DNA of 20,071 nucleotides from JABIBT01 sp964471565 (GTDB taxonomy: Archaea > Nanobdellota > Nanobdellia > SCGC-AAA011-G17 > PNOQ01). Every line of letters starts with the position of its first letter. Within the stretch, counting starts at the first letter, position 1. This document shows positions 13,247 to 20,071 of this stretch, in pieces. A program made the position numbers and the translations under genes. The DNA lies in the NCBI GenBank assembly GCA_964471565.1, contig CAYYFK010000012.1:1-20071 (forward strand), in the 5' to 3' direction. Under the pieces are notes generated by a model. It saw only the letters and a program-made list of their open reading frames with translations, ran no database searches and was not told the origin of the DNA.

Positions 13247-14272
13247 CTAGTAAATATAGTTTTTGGTATTTTGTATTTTTTCTGGTTGAGAAAAACCTAC
13301 TTTTTCATGGAATTTTCCAATATTTTCTTTTCCATATATCTCAATAACCCAATCAGCTGATGTTCTATCTAAATATTGTTTTAGAGATCTACATCTTATT
13401 GAAAATTTTATTCCTAACTCTTTTAACATAAAATATTCGCAAATTAGTAGATTTGGAGGATTTCTCATGACTAATTCCTTTAACTCATCATCAAGACTAT
13501 TGAATGTTTTTCTTTCTTTATATTCCCAATTTAGATTTTTTGGTAACGCACATGATCTTCCTTGTACTATTTTTCTGCTTACTTTTGTTGGTGCATGTCC
13601 TTCATCATCAAAAGCCTGTTGTAAGTATAATTTTGACCATTTTTCATCTTCAAATATAAACTTTGGAACAAACGGATTAATTTTGGATTTACAACCATAA
13701 GGAACACCTAATTTTAATAAAATTCTTCCAAAAATTGAATGGAATCTTAATTTTTCACCTCTAACTTCATATGAAATTGCTGGAATAACATCTTGAGAGC
13801 ATTTTAATATTTTATTACCTAAAAAACCAAGATTTGCATAAAATGGATGGTCTGGTTGATTGTGGCCATCGGACATAAATGCAGATATTAAAACTGGAAT
13901 GCTATCCCGATTTAAATCGATAGGAAACTTACATCTAAAAGTACACTTGCTTCCACCAATCTCACAAATATATTCTGAACATATTCTATAATTGATATTT
14001 AATGTATTCAAGATTTTTTTTAAGGAATTGATTCTTATTATACGTTTATTTTTCAATTGAAATACTACTTTATAGGCTATATTCGCTTTTTTTGTAAATT
14101 TCTTAAACTCTTTGTGATTTTTTTTAATTTTATTTAAAATGTAATTTGTAAAATTTTTATTTAATCCAATTAAAGTCATTTCTGGATTTTCCCACCAGTT
14201 AAAAATTAAATCACATTTTTCTTTATCATGAAAATTATTTATTTTATTCTTCCAATGTTTTTCATAATTCAT
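13247..14272 (-). CDS. LAGLIDADG homing endonuclease with N-terminal HTH
   Basis: A 341-residue protein. An XRE-like HTH is visible at about residues 53-95 (FKKFTKKANIAYKVVFQLKN, then RINSLKKILNTLNIN). It is followed by two LAGLIDADG motifs, LISAFMSDG (128-136, Asp135) and LQQAFDDEG (217-225, Glu224). Both catalytic acids are intact, so the enzyme may be active. A Cys-rich stretch (ICEIGGSKCTFRC, 102-114) lies between HTH and nuclease. It is free-standing between tldD and the HD hydrolase gene and has the same motif-plus-TATA leader as the two other homing genes. ATG 14272 fits leaderless initiation. Its final codons contain the likely promoter of the HD gene. Confidence 0.82.
   Translation of the reverse strand: MNYEKHWKNKINNFHDKEKCDLIFNWWENPEMTLIGLNKNFTNYILNKIKKNHKEFKKFTKKANIAYKVVFQLKNKRIIRINSLKKILNTLNINYRICSEYICEIGGSKCTFRCKFPIDLNRDSIPVLISAFMSDGHNQPDHPFYANLGFLGNKILKCSQDVIPAISYEVRGEKLRFHSIFGRILLKLGVPYGCKSKINPFVPKFIFEDEKWSKLYLQQAFDDEGHAPTKVSRKIVQGRSCALPKNLNWEYKERKTFNSLDDELKELVMRNPPNLLICEYFMLKELGIKFSIRCRSLKQYLDRTSADWVIEIYGKENIGKFHEKVGFSQPEKIQNTKNYIY
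13251..13260 (-). promoter_or_regulatory. TATA-like box for the HD hydrolase inside the homing gene
   Basis: ACTATATTTA on the minus strand is centred 26.5 bp before ATG 13229 and lies within the last codons (Tyr-Ile-Tyr) of the homing endonuclease gene. Confidence 0.4.
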
Positions 14273-14293
14273 GGAATAAAGAATATTAATCTA

Positions 14294-14336
14294 TTTATAA
14301 ATTCTGTCCGCGTGCGTGGCAAGCTGTCAAGATGGA
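14294..14336 (-). promoter_or_regulatory. Homing-gene leader, copy C: GC-rich motif plus TATA box
   Basis: On the minus strand CCATCTTGACAGCTTGCCAC continues as GCACGCGG, followed by TTTATAAAT and the ATG at 14272. The motif includes the last two codons and TGA stop (14329-14327) of tldD. The second CTTG starts at 14323, exactly 51 nt before the ATG. Copies A and C are identical over TTGACAGCTTG, and their GC-rich parts differ at only two positions. Confidence 0.75.
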
Positions 14337-15730
14337 GCTAATTTAATATGTCTAAGTCTTATGGATGGCCCCCCCATGAACACAGGCACACCCTGAAGTG
14401 GCTCGCCTTTTCCGCAGGTTCCTGCAAAGAATTGTAAATTATTTCCCACTAAATCTATTGAGGACCAAAGTTTTGGTGTTGTTAATTCTAAAGCTGGAGA
14501 TTTTACTGGTTTTGTTAACTCTCCATTTTCAATTAAATACGCTTCGTTACCAACATACTTTTGTTGGTATCTTTTATCATCTATATTCCATTCCATAAAG
14601 TTTTTAATATAAACTCCTTTTTTTGTTTCTTTAATCATTTCTTCTTCAGACACATTTCCAGGTTTGAGATAAGTATTTGCCATTCTGACCATTGGTTCTA
14701 CAGAATAATGGTTTGCTCTTGATGAACCGTTGCTTTTTATTGCCATAGCTTTTGAAGATTGTCTATCGTGTAAGAATTCATTTATTTTCCCGTTTTTGAA
14801 TAGTATTCTTTCTCTAGCTTTTATTCCTTCATCATCATATAAATAGTGACCATAACTTTTTTCTAGGGTTGGATCATCTACTATTGTTACATTTTCTGAA
14901 CCTATATCTGAGGTTAACATTTCTTGAGTTATGAATGATTCTCCTGCTTGTGCTGCCTCTCTTCCAAAAATTCTATCTGCCTCTGTTGGATGTCCGCAAG
15001 CTTCGTGAACGGCTATCCCTGTTACTTCTGGGGCAACCACAATATCTAATTCTTCCTTTGGAGCAGAAACTCCCTTTGTTATATTTTCTCTTAACGCCTT
15101 TATCTCTTTTTGGATTTCACTAATTAGATTCCAATTTTGTAATGCTTCATATCCAGTTGTTGCACCTTTTTGTAAATATCTTTGTATTGATTGGTTTTTT
15201 TCTATCAAAGTTAAAAAGTAAAAAAAGTTGACTCTTGGAATTTCTGAAGTTATTTGTGAGCCTTCTGAATTTACGTAGTATTTCTCAATAACATTATCTG
15301 AAAGGGAAAGGTATTTATGATTTGCGTCTATTGAGCTATCTATTTCTTGTAAGAATTTTAGTTTTTCTTTTTGTGAAAAATCGTGAATATTTTGTTTTTG
15401 ATTTACTTTATATGTTTTTTTTATTGCTTTATTCTCTGAGAATTCTATTTTGTCTGATATTTTTGAAGCTTTTTTTGTTAATTTTAATGATTTCTCTAAT
15501 TGTTCTTTTAATTTTTCTTTGCTAAGCTCATTTATTGAAACAAATCCTAAATTATTATTTATTAGGAATCTTATTCCTAAGCCACAAGATTGGTCAAACC
15601 CTGTCATCTCCGGATTTGAGTCTTTAAGTATTATCCCTGTAGATGTGTTTGTTTCTAATCTCGCTTCTACGTAATCTACTTCTTTTTTTTGTAGAAATTC
15701 AATTGAAAAATCTGCTAAGTCTTTGTACAT
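14327..15730 (-). CDS. tldD: TldD zinc metalloprotease
   Basis: A 467-residue catalytic partner of TldE in the U62 peptidase complex, acting on short or unfolded peptides. The zinc motif HEACGH is at 242-247, followed by PTEADRIFGREAAQAGE. A later DDEGI and the C-terminal FAGTCGKGEPLQGVPVFMGG block are family hallmarks. The extreme C-terminus reads RHIKLAPS instead of the usual Gly-rich end. The last two codons and the stop lie within the homing-gene motif, so the native tail may have been replaced. The start ATG 15730 has TATATAAA (15753-15760) centred 26.5 bp upstream. It is divergent from the phosphoesterase gene and is on the same strand as distant tldE. Confidence 0.92.
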   Translation of the reverse strand: MYKDLADFSIEFLQKKEVDYVEARLETNTSTGIILKDSNPEMTGFDQSCGLGIRFLINNNLGFVSINELSKEKLKEQLEKSLKLTKKASKISDKIEFSENKAIKKTYKVNQKQNIHDFSQKEKLKFLQEIDSSIDANHKYLSLSDNVIEKYYVNSEGSQITSEIPRVNFFYFLTLIEKNQSIQRYLQKGATTGYEALQNWNLISEIQKEIKALRENITKGVSAPKEELDIVVAPEVTGIAVHEACGHPTEADRIFGREAAQAGESFITQEMLTSDIGSENVTIVDDPTLEKSYGHYLYDDEGIKARERILFKNGKINEFLHDRQSSKAMAIKSNGSSRANHYSVEPMVRMANTYLKPGNVSEEEMIKETKKGVYIKNFMEWNIDDKRYQQKYVGNEAYLIENGELTKPVKSPALELTTPKLWSSIDLVGNNLQFFAGTCGKGEPLQGVPVFMGGPSIRLRHIKLAPS

Positions 15731-15752
15731 GAATATCTTGAAAACTATGTGA

Positions 15753-15760
15753 TTTATATA
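15753..15760 (-). promoter_or_regulatory. TATA box for tldD
   Basis: TATATAAA on the minus strand is centred 26.5 bp before ATG 15730. It is separate from the plus-strand box at 15774-15781 for the divergent phosphoesterase. Confidence 0.55.
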
Positions 15761-15773
15761 GATTTTGGAAAAG

Positions 15774-15781
15774 TTTTTAAG
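15774..15781 (+). promoter_or_regulatory. TATA-like box for the metallophosphoesterase
   Basis: TTTTTAAG is centred about 25 bp before ATG 15803. This favours that start over the upstream in-frame ATG 15749, which would overlap the tldD promoter. Confidence 0.45.
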
Positions 15782-15802
15782 TTTGATTTTAAGAAAATAG
15801 TT

Positions 15803-16717
15803 ATGAAGTGTTTAATTATTGGGGACCTACATGGTAAAAAACCAAAGATTCATTTTAAGAATTTCGATGCAATTATTGCTCCTGGAGATTTTTGTTCTGA
15901 TACGGAGTTAAGACCTTATTTGAAAAGTTGGTTTGAACATATTAACAATCCTAAGATTAAAGTTAAATTATATTCTGATGATTTTATAAGAAAATATGTT
16001 GGTAAAAGAAAATGGAACCGTCTTAATAAGATTTCTCTGAACAATGGAAGAAAGATTTTGGAGTTTTTAAATTCGCTTGGTAAACCTGTTTTTTTAATTC
16101 CTGGCAATTGGGACCAGAGTTTGGGGTTAAGTAGGGTAAAGAATCCCGGCAAAAATAAATATAATTCTGGAAAGCGGGCTTTAGATATGATGTTAGGAAA
16201 TGAGACGAATAAAGTTTTGATTAAAGGTCTTAAAAATATTTATGATTGTCAATTTAAATTACATAAGCTCCCCGAATTTAATATAATGGGATATGGATTA
16301 ACTAACTTTCCAGAAAAGGACATGTTAAATCGATCTAAATCCGTCGTAAAGAATGATAGGTTGAGGAGAACTTATGAAAAGATATCTCGCAGGTTGGGAA
16401 GTCAATATAGGCTAAGAGGTAAGAAAAATCCTACAATTTTTTTGTCCCATAATATTCCTTTCGGAACAAAGCTTGATGTAATTTTGAATAAAGATTCTCC
16501 TTTGCATAAAAAACATTATGGTTCCACAATAGCAAGGGATTTTTGTATTAAATATAAACCCTTAATTTGTATTGGGGGGCATATTCATGAACATTTTGGA
16601 AAAGATAGAATTGGAAAAACTGTATGTGTCAATGCTGGCTTTGGTCCAAGTGTAAATACATTGTTAGAAATTGTTGATGGCAAGATTAAGCAATTGAAGT
16701 TTCATAAAGGAAAATAA
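15803..16717 (+). CDS. Calcineurin-like metallophosphoesterase
   Basis: From ATG 15803 the product is 304 residues, beginning MKCLIIGDLHGK. Motifs in order are GDLHG (7-11), APGDF, PGNWDQ (a GNHD variant with Trp in place of His), SHNIPFG, and GGHIHEH near the C-terminus. Together they form the two-metal centre of the family. A basic insert of about 40 residues lies between the GD and GNWD motifs. The substrate cannot be deduced; relatives act on phosphodiesters, nucleotides or proteins. The gene is divergent from tldD, and its stop directly abuts the convergent methyltransferase stop. Confidence 0.82.
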   Translation: MKCLIIGDLHGKKPKIHFKNFDAIIAPGDFCSDTELRPYLKSWFEHINNPKIKVKLYSDDFIRKYVGKRKWNRLNKISLNNGRKILEFLNSLGKPVFLIPGNWDQSLGLSRVKNPGKNKYNSGKRALDMMLGNETNKVLIKGLKNIYDCQFKLHKLPEFNIMGYGLTNFPEKDMLNRSKSVVKNDRLRRTYEKISRRLGSQYRLRGKKNPTIFLSHNIPFGTKLDVILNKDSPLHKKHYGSTIARDFCIKYKPLICIGGHIHEHFGKDRIGKTVCVNAGFGPSVNTLLEIVDGKIKQLKFHKGK

Positions 16718-17494
16718 TTATTTCTCTATCACATAATAGAATTCATTCTGAGTTTTTATTATTTTGAATTTAAAATTTATTCTCGTTAATAACTTTTCAA
16801 ACCACCCTCTTCTTGGGTATTTCATCATTTTGTTTGAGATTGTTTTTGTTGAAAAAGATGCCACTATAAATTTTGATTTTAATCCTTTTAGCAACATTTC
16901 TGAGAACTTATGTCCTTTTCTTATTTCTAATGGATCAATTATCTTGAATAAGAAGGTTATGTCTGTTTTTGGCAATTCGTTTATTGTATCTTTATTTATT
17001 GCTTTTAAAATTGCTTCTCCTTTTATATTTTTTATTTTGAAATATTCATTTACAAAATCAACATCTTCTTTGTCTATTTCTATAGAAGTGTATTTTGGGG
17101 TGCATTCTAGGAAGGGATATGAAATTGGATTTATTCCAGAACCAACATCTAAAATTGACTTTGGTTGCCCAGTTATTTGGAAAATTCTGTAATATAATGT
17201 ATTGTATGCTTTTAGTCTCTCTTTTGTTGAAAGGTTTGTTTCTAGTATTTTTCTATGTAACTCTATTGAACTTGGGTCATTTTTTAATTCTTCTAGTAAA
17301 GTATCTCTTTTCTTTTTTTTATTTATTTGAAAAGAACCATAGATTTTGTGTAATCTTGTTTTGACTTCTTTAATTATTTCTTTATCTTTTGCTTTTGGTT
17401 TTTTTCTTAGAAAGTTGTTTATTTCTTGCTCTATAATCTCATTAGATAATGAGGAATATTTCTTTGATTTTATTTTGTTAATTAAGGAATCCAT
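16718..17494 (-). CDS. FmrO-like 16S rRNA methyltransferase (ArmA/RmtB family homolog)
   Basis: A 258-residue SAM-dependent methyltransferase resembling the FmrO/ArmA/RmtB enzymes, which make m7G1405 in helix 44 of 16S rRNA and so give aminoglycoside resistance. Landmarks from family knowledge are RLHKIYGSF (47-55), STKERL (89-94), the SAM loop SILDVGSGINP (113-123), FLFKIIDPLE (171-180) and VASFSTKTIS (201-210) followed by WFEKLL. The N-terminal helical domain is present, so it is full length. Target base and any resistance are inference; in an archaeon it may be a housekeeping ribosome modification. Its ATG is 1 nt after the stop of the upstream P-loop kinase. Confidence 0.75.
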   Translation of the reverse strand: MDSLINKIKSKKYSSLSNEIIEQEINNFLRKKPKAKDKEIIKEVKTRLHKIYGSFQINKKKKRDTLLEELKNDPSSIELHRKILETNLSTKERLKAYNTLYYRIFQITGQPKSILDVGSGINPISYPFLECTPKYTSIEIDKEDVDFVNEYFKIKNIKGEAILKAINKDTINELPKTDITFLFKIIDPLEIRKGHKFSEMLLKGLKSKFIVASFSTKTISNKMMKYPRRGWFEKLLTRINFKFKIIKTQNEFYYVIEK

Positions 17495-17495
17495 T

Positions 17496-17996
17496 TTATA
17501 AATGTCTTAGTATTTCTTTAACTGTTTTATTTGGAGAGTTGTGAGTATTATCTATCTCAACTTCGTTCTCCAATAGATCTCTCTCTTTAATTGTCTTGTT
17601 TAGCTTTATTGATTTTTCATAATCTCTCCAACCTGAATCTCTTGACTCAGTTAAGACTCTTTTTTTAAGTTCTTTGTCATCATTAATAATTAATTTTATA
17701 ATTAGATAATTTGTATTCGAGAAACTTTTTACTAATTTTTCTCTACTCTTAGATCTTAAATCTGTAATAACAATATTTTTATAGCCATTTTTTAAATAAT
17801 TTCTTATAATAAATCTTAAATTACTTAATGACATTTTTTCTTCTTTATTATTTGCGTTCTTCCACTTTGAATCTAGATGGTAGCTTCTTAACCATGCAAG
17901 ATCAATATAAGGAGATTTTAATTTTTCCTTTAACATCCTACCTATAGAAGTTTTTCCAATTCCTGGAGTCCCGCTAATAAAGATTATGTCTTTCAT
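17496..17996 (-). CDS. P-loop nucleotide kinase, adenylate kinase-like (AK6-like)
   Basis: A 166-residue P-loop protein. Walker A is GTPGIGKTS (9-17), and a probable lid carrying Arg residues is RVLTESRDSGWRDYEK. The C-terminal EVEIDNTHNSPNKTVKEIL resembles nucleoside monophosphate and small-molecule kinases. The short length and GTPG opening recall AK6/Fap7-type adenylate kinases, which act in small-subunit rRNA maturation, but that assignment is not secure. It is transcribed from its own TATA box (18020-18026) and is followed after 1 nt by the FmrO-like methyltransferase. The pairing suggests a shared role around 16S rRNA or modification of a small molecule. Confidence 0.65.
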   Translation of the reverse strand: MKDIIFISGTPGIGKTSIGRMLKEKLKSPYIDLAWLRSYHLDSKWKNANNKEEKMSLSNLRFIIRNYLKNGYKNIVITDLRSKSREKLVKSFSNTNYLIIKLIINDDKELKKRVLTESRDSGWRDYEKSIKLNKTIKERDLLENEVEIDNTHNSPNKTVKEILRHL

Positions 17997-18019
17997 TGGT
18001 TAAAAAGGAAGAATGTAGG

Positions 18020-18026
18020 TTTTTAA
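18020..18026 (-). promoter_or_regulatory. TATA-like box for the kinase-methyltransferase operon
   Basis: AATTAAAAAC on the minus strand is centred about 27 bp before ATG 17996, at the leaderless distance. Confidence 0.4.
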
Positions 18027-18069
18027 TTGTTTTGTATTAGTTCTAGTTTAAAAGTAAAATGTGGAAAGA

Positions 18070-18076
18070 TTTAAAA
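18070..18076 (+). promoter_or_regulatory. TATA box for lysS
   Basis: ATTTAAAAG is centred about 27 bp before ATG 18100, divergent from the kinase promoter. Confidence 0.5.
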
Positions 18077-18099
18077 GTTAATTAGATTAATAATGTTCT

Positions 18100-19563
18100 A
18101 TGAAAAAAGAAGAAAATGATTTGGTTAAATCTAGGAAAGAAAAATTAAATAGATTGATTGAAGAAGGCATTAACCCTTATCCGTACAGTTTTGACAAAAC
18201 TCATAATGCTTCTGAGATTCATGGAGAATATTCTAAAATAAAGGCCGGGAAACATACTAGAAAAAAGGTCAAGGTTGCCGGAAGGGTTTTGACAAGCAGA
18301 GTTATGGGAAAAGCTTCTTTTTTTACAATCCTTGATCAAACTGATAAAATTCAGATTTTTGCAACTAAAGATAATTTACATAATTACAATTGGTTAAAAA
18401 AAATAGACCATGGAGATATAATTGGTATTGAAGGAAAAGTTTTCAAAACCAAGAAGGGGGAAGTTTCTGTTGATGCTAATGATTTTGTTTTATTAGCAAA
18501 GAGTTTGAGACCTTTGCCAGATAAGCATAAGGGCTTGAAAGATGAGGAAACAAGATATAGGCAAAGATATTTAGATTTTATAGCAAATCCTGAAAAAAAG
18601 GATATTTTCTTTAAAAGAAGTCTGATATTAAAAGAAACTAGGGAGTATCTTGATAAATTAAATTTTTTAGAAGTTGAAATACCTACCTTACAGACTATTT
18701 ACGGGGGAGCAGCAGCAAGACCGTTTAAAACACACATAAATGCTTGGAATATAGATTTGTTTTTGAGTATCTCTCCAGAGCTTTATTTGAAAAGATTACT
18801 TGTTGGAGGATTTGAGCAAGTTTATACAATTGGTAAGAATTTTAGGAATGAAGGGGTGGATAGAACCCACAACCCAGAATTTACAATGATGGAATGTTAT
18901 TGGGCATACAAGGATTATAATGATATAATGGTTTTAGTTGAGAATTTAGTTGAACATTTAGCAAAAAAGGCTACTGGCAATAGTAGCGTAAAATATCAAG
19001 GCAAAACAATAAATTTTAAGGCCCCATGGAAAAGGATGACTATGAAAGCTGCCTTAAAGAAGTATGGAAAGATAGATGTTGACAAATTAACAGATGCTGG
19101 ATTAAAAAAAGAATTGAAAAAACATAAATTAGAATTAGAAAAGTTCACTAGGGGTTGGGCTATGAATGAATTGTTTGAGGCTTTAGTTGAAGAAAAACTT
19201 ATTCAACCAATATTTATTACTGATTATCCTAAAGAAACCTCTCCACTCTGTAAAGAAAAAAGAGGGGATCCAGAATTGATTGAAAGATTTGAATTTTTTA
19301 TAAATGGGCATGAAGTTGGAAATGCTTATTCTGAGCTGAATAATCCTTTAATTCAAGAAAAATTACTGGAAGAGCAAGATAAAGAAAGGGCTAAAGGAGA
19401 TGATGAAGCTAATCCTATGGATGAAGATTTTGTTACTGCTATTGAACATGGAATGCCTCCTTCTGGAGGATTAGGAATAGGAATGGATAGAATTATTATG
19501 CTATTGACTGATTCTTCTCATTTGAGAGATGTGATTGCTTTCCCGATTACAAGGCCCAAATAA
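18100..19563 (+). CDS. lysS: Lysyl-tRNA synthetase, class II
   Basis: A 487-residue class II LysRS. The N-terminal OB-fold anticodon-binding domain (about 50-145) contains VKVAGRVLTSRVMGKASF. The catalytic core follows, with RYRQRYLDF near 150, motif 2 in NFRNEGVDRTHNPEFTMMEC, and motif 3 in GGLGIGMDRIIMLL near the C-terminus. The lysine-specific GGAAARPF loop is present. Many archaea use the unrelated class I LysRS, so a class II enzyme fits a DPANN or transferred origin. ATG 18100 is at the leaderless distance from its TATA box. A very short TM ORF follows. Confidence 0.93.
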   Translation: MKKEENDLVKSRKEKLNRLIEEGINPYPYSFDKTHNASEIHGEYSKIKAGKHTRKKVKVAGRVLTSRVMGKASFFTILDQTDKIQIFATKDNLHNYNWLKKIDHGDIIGIEGKVFKTKKGEVSVDANDFVLLAKSLRPLPDKHKGLKDEETRYRQRYLDFIANPEKKDIFFKRSLILKETREYLDKLNFLEVEIPTLQTIYGGAAARPFKTHINAWNIDLFLSISPELYLKRLLVGGFEQVYTIGKNFRNEGVDRTHNPEFTMMECYWAYKDYNDIMVLVENLVEHLAKKATGNSSVKYQGKTINFKAPWKRMTMKAALKKYGKIDVDKLTDAGLKKELKKHKLELEKFTRGWAMNELFEALVEEKLIQPIFITDYPKETSPLCKEKRGDPELIERFEFFINGHEVGNAYSELNNPLIQEKLLEEQDKERAKGDDEANPMDEDFVTAIEHGMPPSGGLGIGMDRIIMLLTDSSHLRDVIAFPITRPK

Positions 19564-19568
19564 TAAAG

Positions 19569-19574
19569 TTTAAA
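19569..19574 (+). promoter_or_regulatory. TATA box for a 28-codon ORF
   Basis: TTTAAA, just behind the lysS stop, is centred 26.5 bp before ATG 19598, the same geometry as the confirmed gene starts in this window. Confidence 0.45.
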
Positions 19575-19597
19575 TAGTAGTTTTAGTTTATTAGAAT

Positions 19598-19684
19598 ATG
19601 AAAAACAAAATAATTTATGCATTCAGTTTGATGCTATCTTTTACAGTATTATACTTGGATATCTTTTGGTGGCTAAGAGATTAA
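19598..19684 (+). CDS. Candidate 28-residue single-TM peptide
   Basis: The ORF starts at ATG 19598 and encodes a basic head (MKNKIIY), one hydrophobic helix (AFSLMLSFTVLYLDIFWW) and a short LRD end. A TATA box at the leaderless distance supports expression. Such mini membrane peptides are plausible but cannot be proven from one sequence. The remaining intergenic stretch to the cysS stop at 19716 holds nothing else I can identify. Confidence 0.4.
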   Translation: MKNKIIYAFSLMLSFTVLYLDIFWWLRD

Positions 19685-19715
19685 GTCAGATAGAATTTAA
19701 ACTTTTTGAATTTTA

Positions 19716-20071
19716 TTAGTTTTCTTTATGTTTTTGCACGGAGTATCCTTCTTTTGAATCTTTTATTTCATAACCTTTTGATTTAATTTTGTCTCTTAAT
19801 TTGTCAGAAGCTTCCCAATCTTTTTCTTTTCTTGCTTTTAATCTTTTTTCTGCTAAATCTTTTATTTCCTTAGGAATTTTTTCTTCTTTTATTTCTTTTA
19901 ATGATAATCCTAGAACTTTGTCAAATTTGTAAGCTAAATCTAATTTTTCTTTAGAACCTAGTTTTGAATCTCTCAGAACACTCCATAATACTGAAAGTGC
20001 TTTTGGCATGTTTAAATCATCATTAATGCTTTCTAGGAATTCTTTTTCATAATTATTTTTAGACTTTTTAG
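19716..20071 (-). CDS. cysS: Cysteinyl-tRNA synthetase, C-terminal part (runs off the window)
   Basis: The frame is open to the right edge. From the edge it reads KEFLESINDDLNMPKALSVL, the start of the DALR-like helical domain of CysRS, where LNTPxALAVL is typical. The C-terminal RLKARKEKDWEASDKLRDKI segment and GYEIKDSKEGYSV ending are also characteristic (compare ARxxKDWAxAD.lRdeL and GyxveDtxxG). About 118 C-terminal residues are visible; the catalytic HIGH and KMSKS regions lie outside. It is convergent with the 28-codon ORF. Confidence 0.85.
   Translation of the reverse strand, partial: KKSKNNYEKEFLESINDDLNMPKALSVLWSVLRDSKLGSKEKLDLAYKFDKVLGLSLKEIKEEKIPKEIKDLAEKRLKARKEKDWEASDKLRDKIKSKGYEIKDSKEGYSVQKHKEN

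Noticed and set aside
1..20071. CRISPR array, rRNA or tRNA genes
   Set aside because: No regularly spaced repeats and no long non-coding stretch were found. Nearly all gaps are under 150 bp and are filled by promoters.

Overview
The window looks like a piece of an AT-rich archaeal chromosome, most likely a DPANN archaeon of the Woesearchaeota/Pacearchaeota type. This lineage call is inferred from gene content and signals, not from a marker tree. The evidence is an archaeal GatE, an XPD-type iron-sulfur helicase, TldD and TldE, a class II LysRS and many short membrane proteins. Most transcription units also have a TTTAAA or TTTATAAA box centred about 25-28 bp upstream of the start codon, as expected for leaderless archaeal mRNAs. 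No rRNA, tRNA or CRISPR array was seen. Gene density is very high, with genes abutting or overlapping.

Left part (1-5.5 kb): three short, mostly membrane-type ORFs; a PLP fold-III decarboxylase; a LAGLIDADG endonuclease gene split by a frameshift; gatE without its usual inserted domain; and a second LAGLIDADG gene fused to two helix-turn-helix domains. Middle (5.5-13.2 kb): a TM2 protein and a DUF4405-like haem membrane protein. Then TldE, an NDT-like protein and a RecB/Cas4-like iron-sulfur nuclease on the minus strand, a pair of paralogous two-TM proteins, the XPD helicase, an unrecognised two-gene operon, a zinc-ribbon protein and a stand-alone SpoT-type HD hydrolase. Right part (13.2-20 kb): a third LAGLIDADG gene directly after tldD, a metallophosphoesterase, a P-loop kinase paired with an FmrO-like 16S rRNA methyltransferase, class II LysRS, a 28-codon TM ORF and the 3' part of cysS running off the edge.

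The most striking structure is a family of three LAGLIDADG/HTH genes. All three are preceded by the same GC-rich motif (two tandem KCTTGNCA units, then CGYACGSG), and the second CTTG of the motif lies exactly 51 nt before the ATG in every copy. Each copy has a TATA box between motif and start. The motif sits just after, or supplies, the stop codon of the upstream host gene. At the other end, two of the units carry the start signals of the next host gene within their own coding sequence. I read this as a compact free-standing homing-gene unit with a built-in promoter and probable operator, inserted at the 3' ends of housekeeping genes. Other points of interest are the GAD-less GatE, the decarboxylase with Pro replacing its catalytic Cys, the FmrO-like methyltransferase, and a divergent promoter in which one palindromic TATA box appears to serve both directions.
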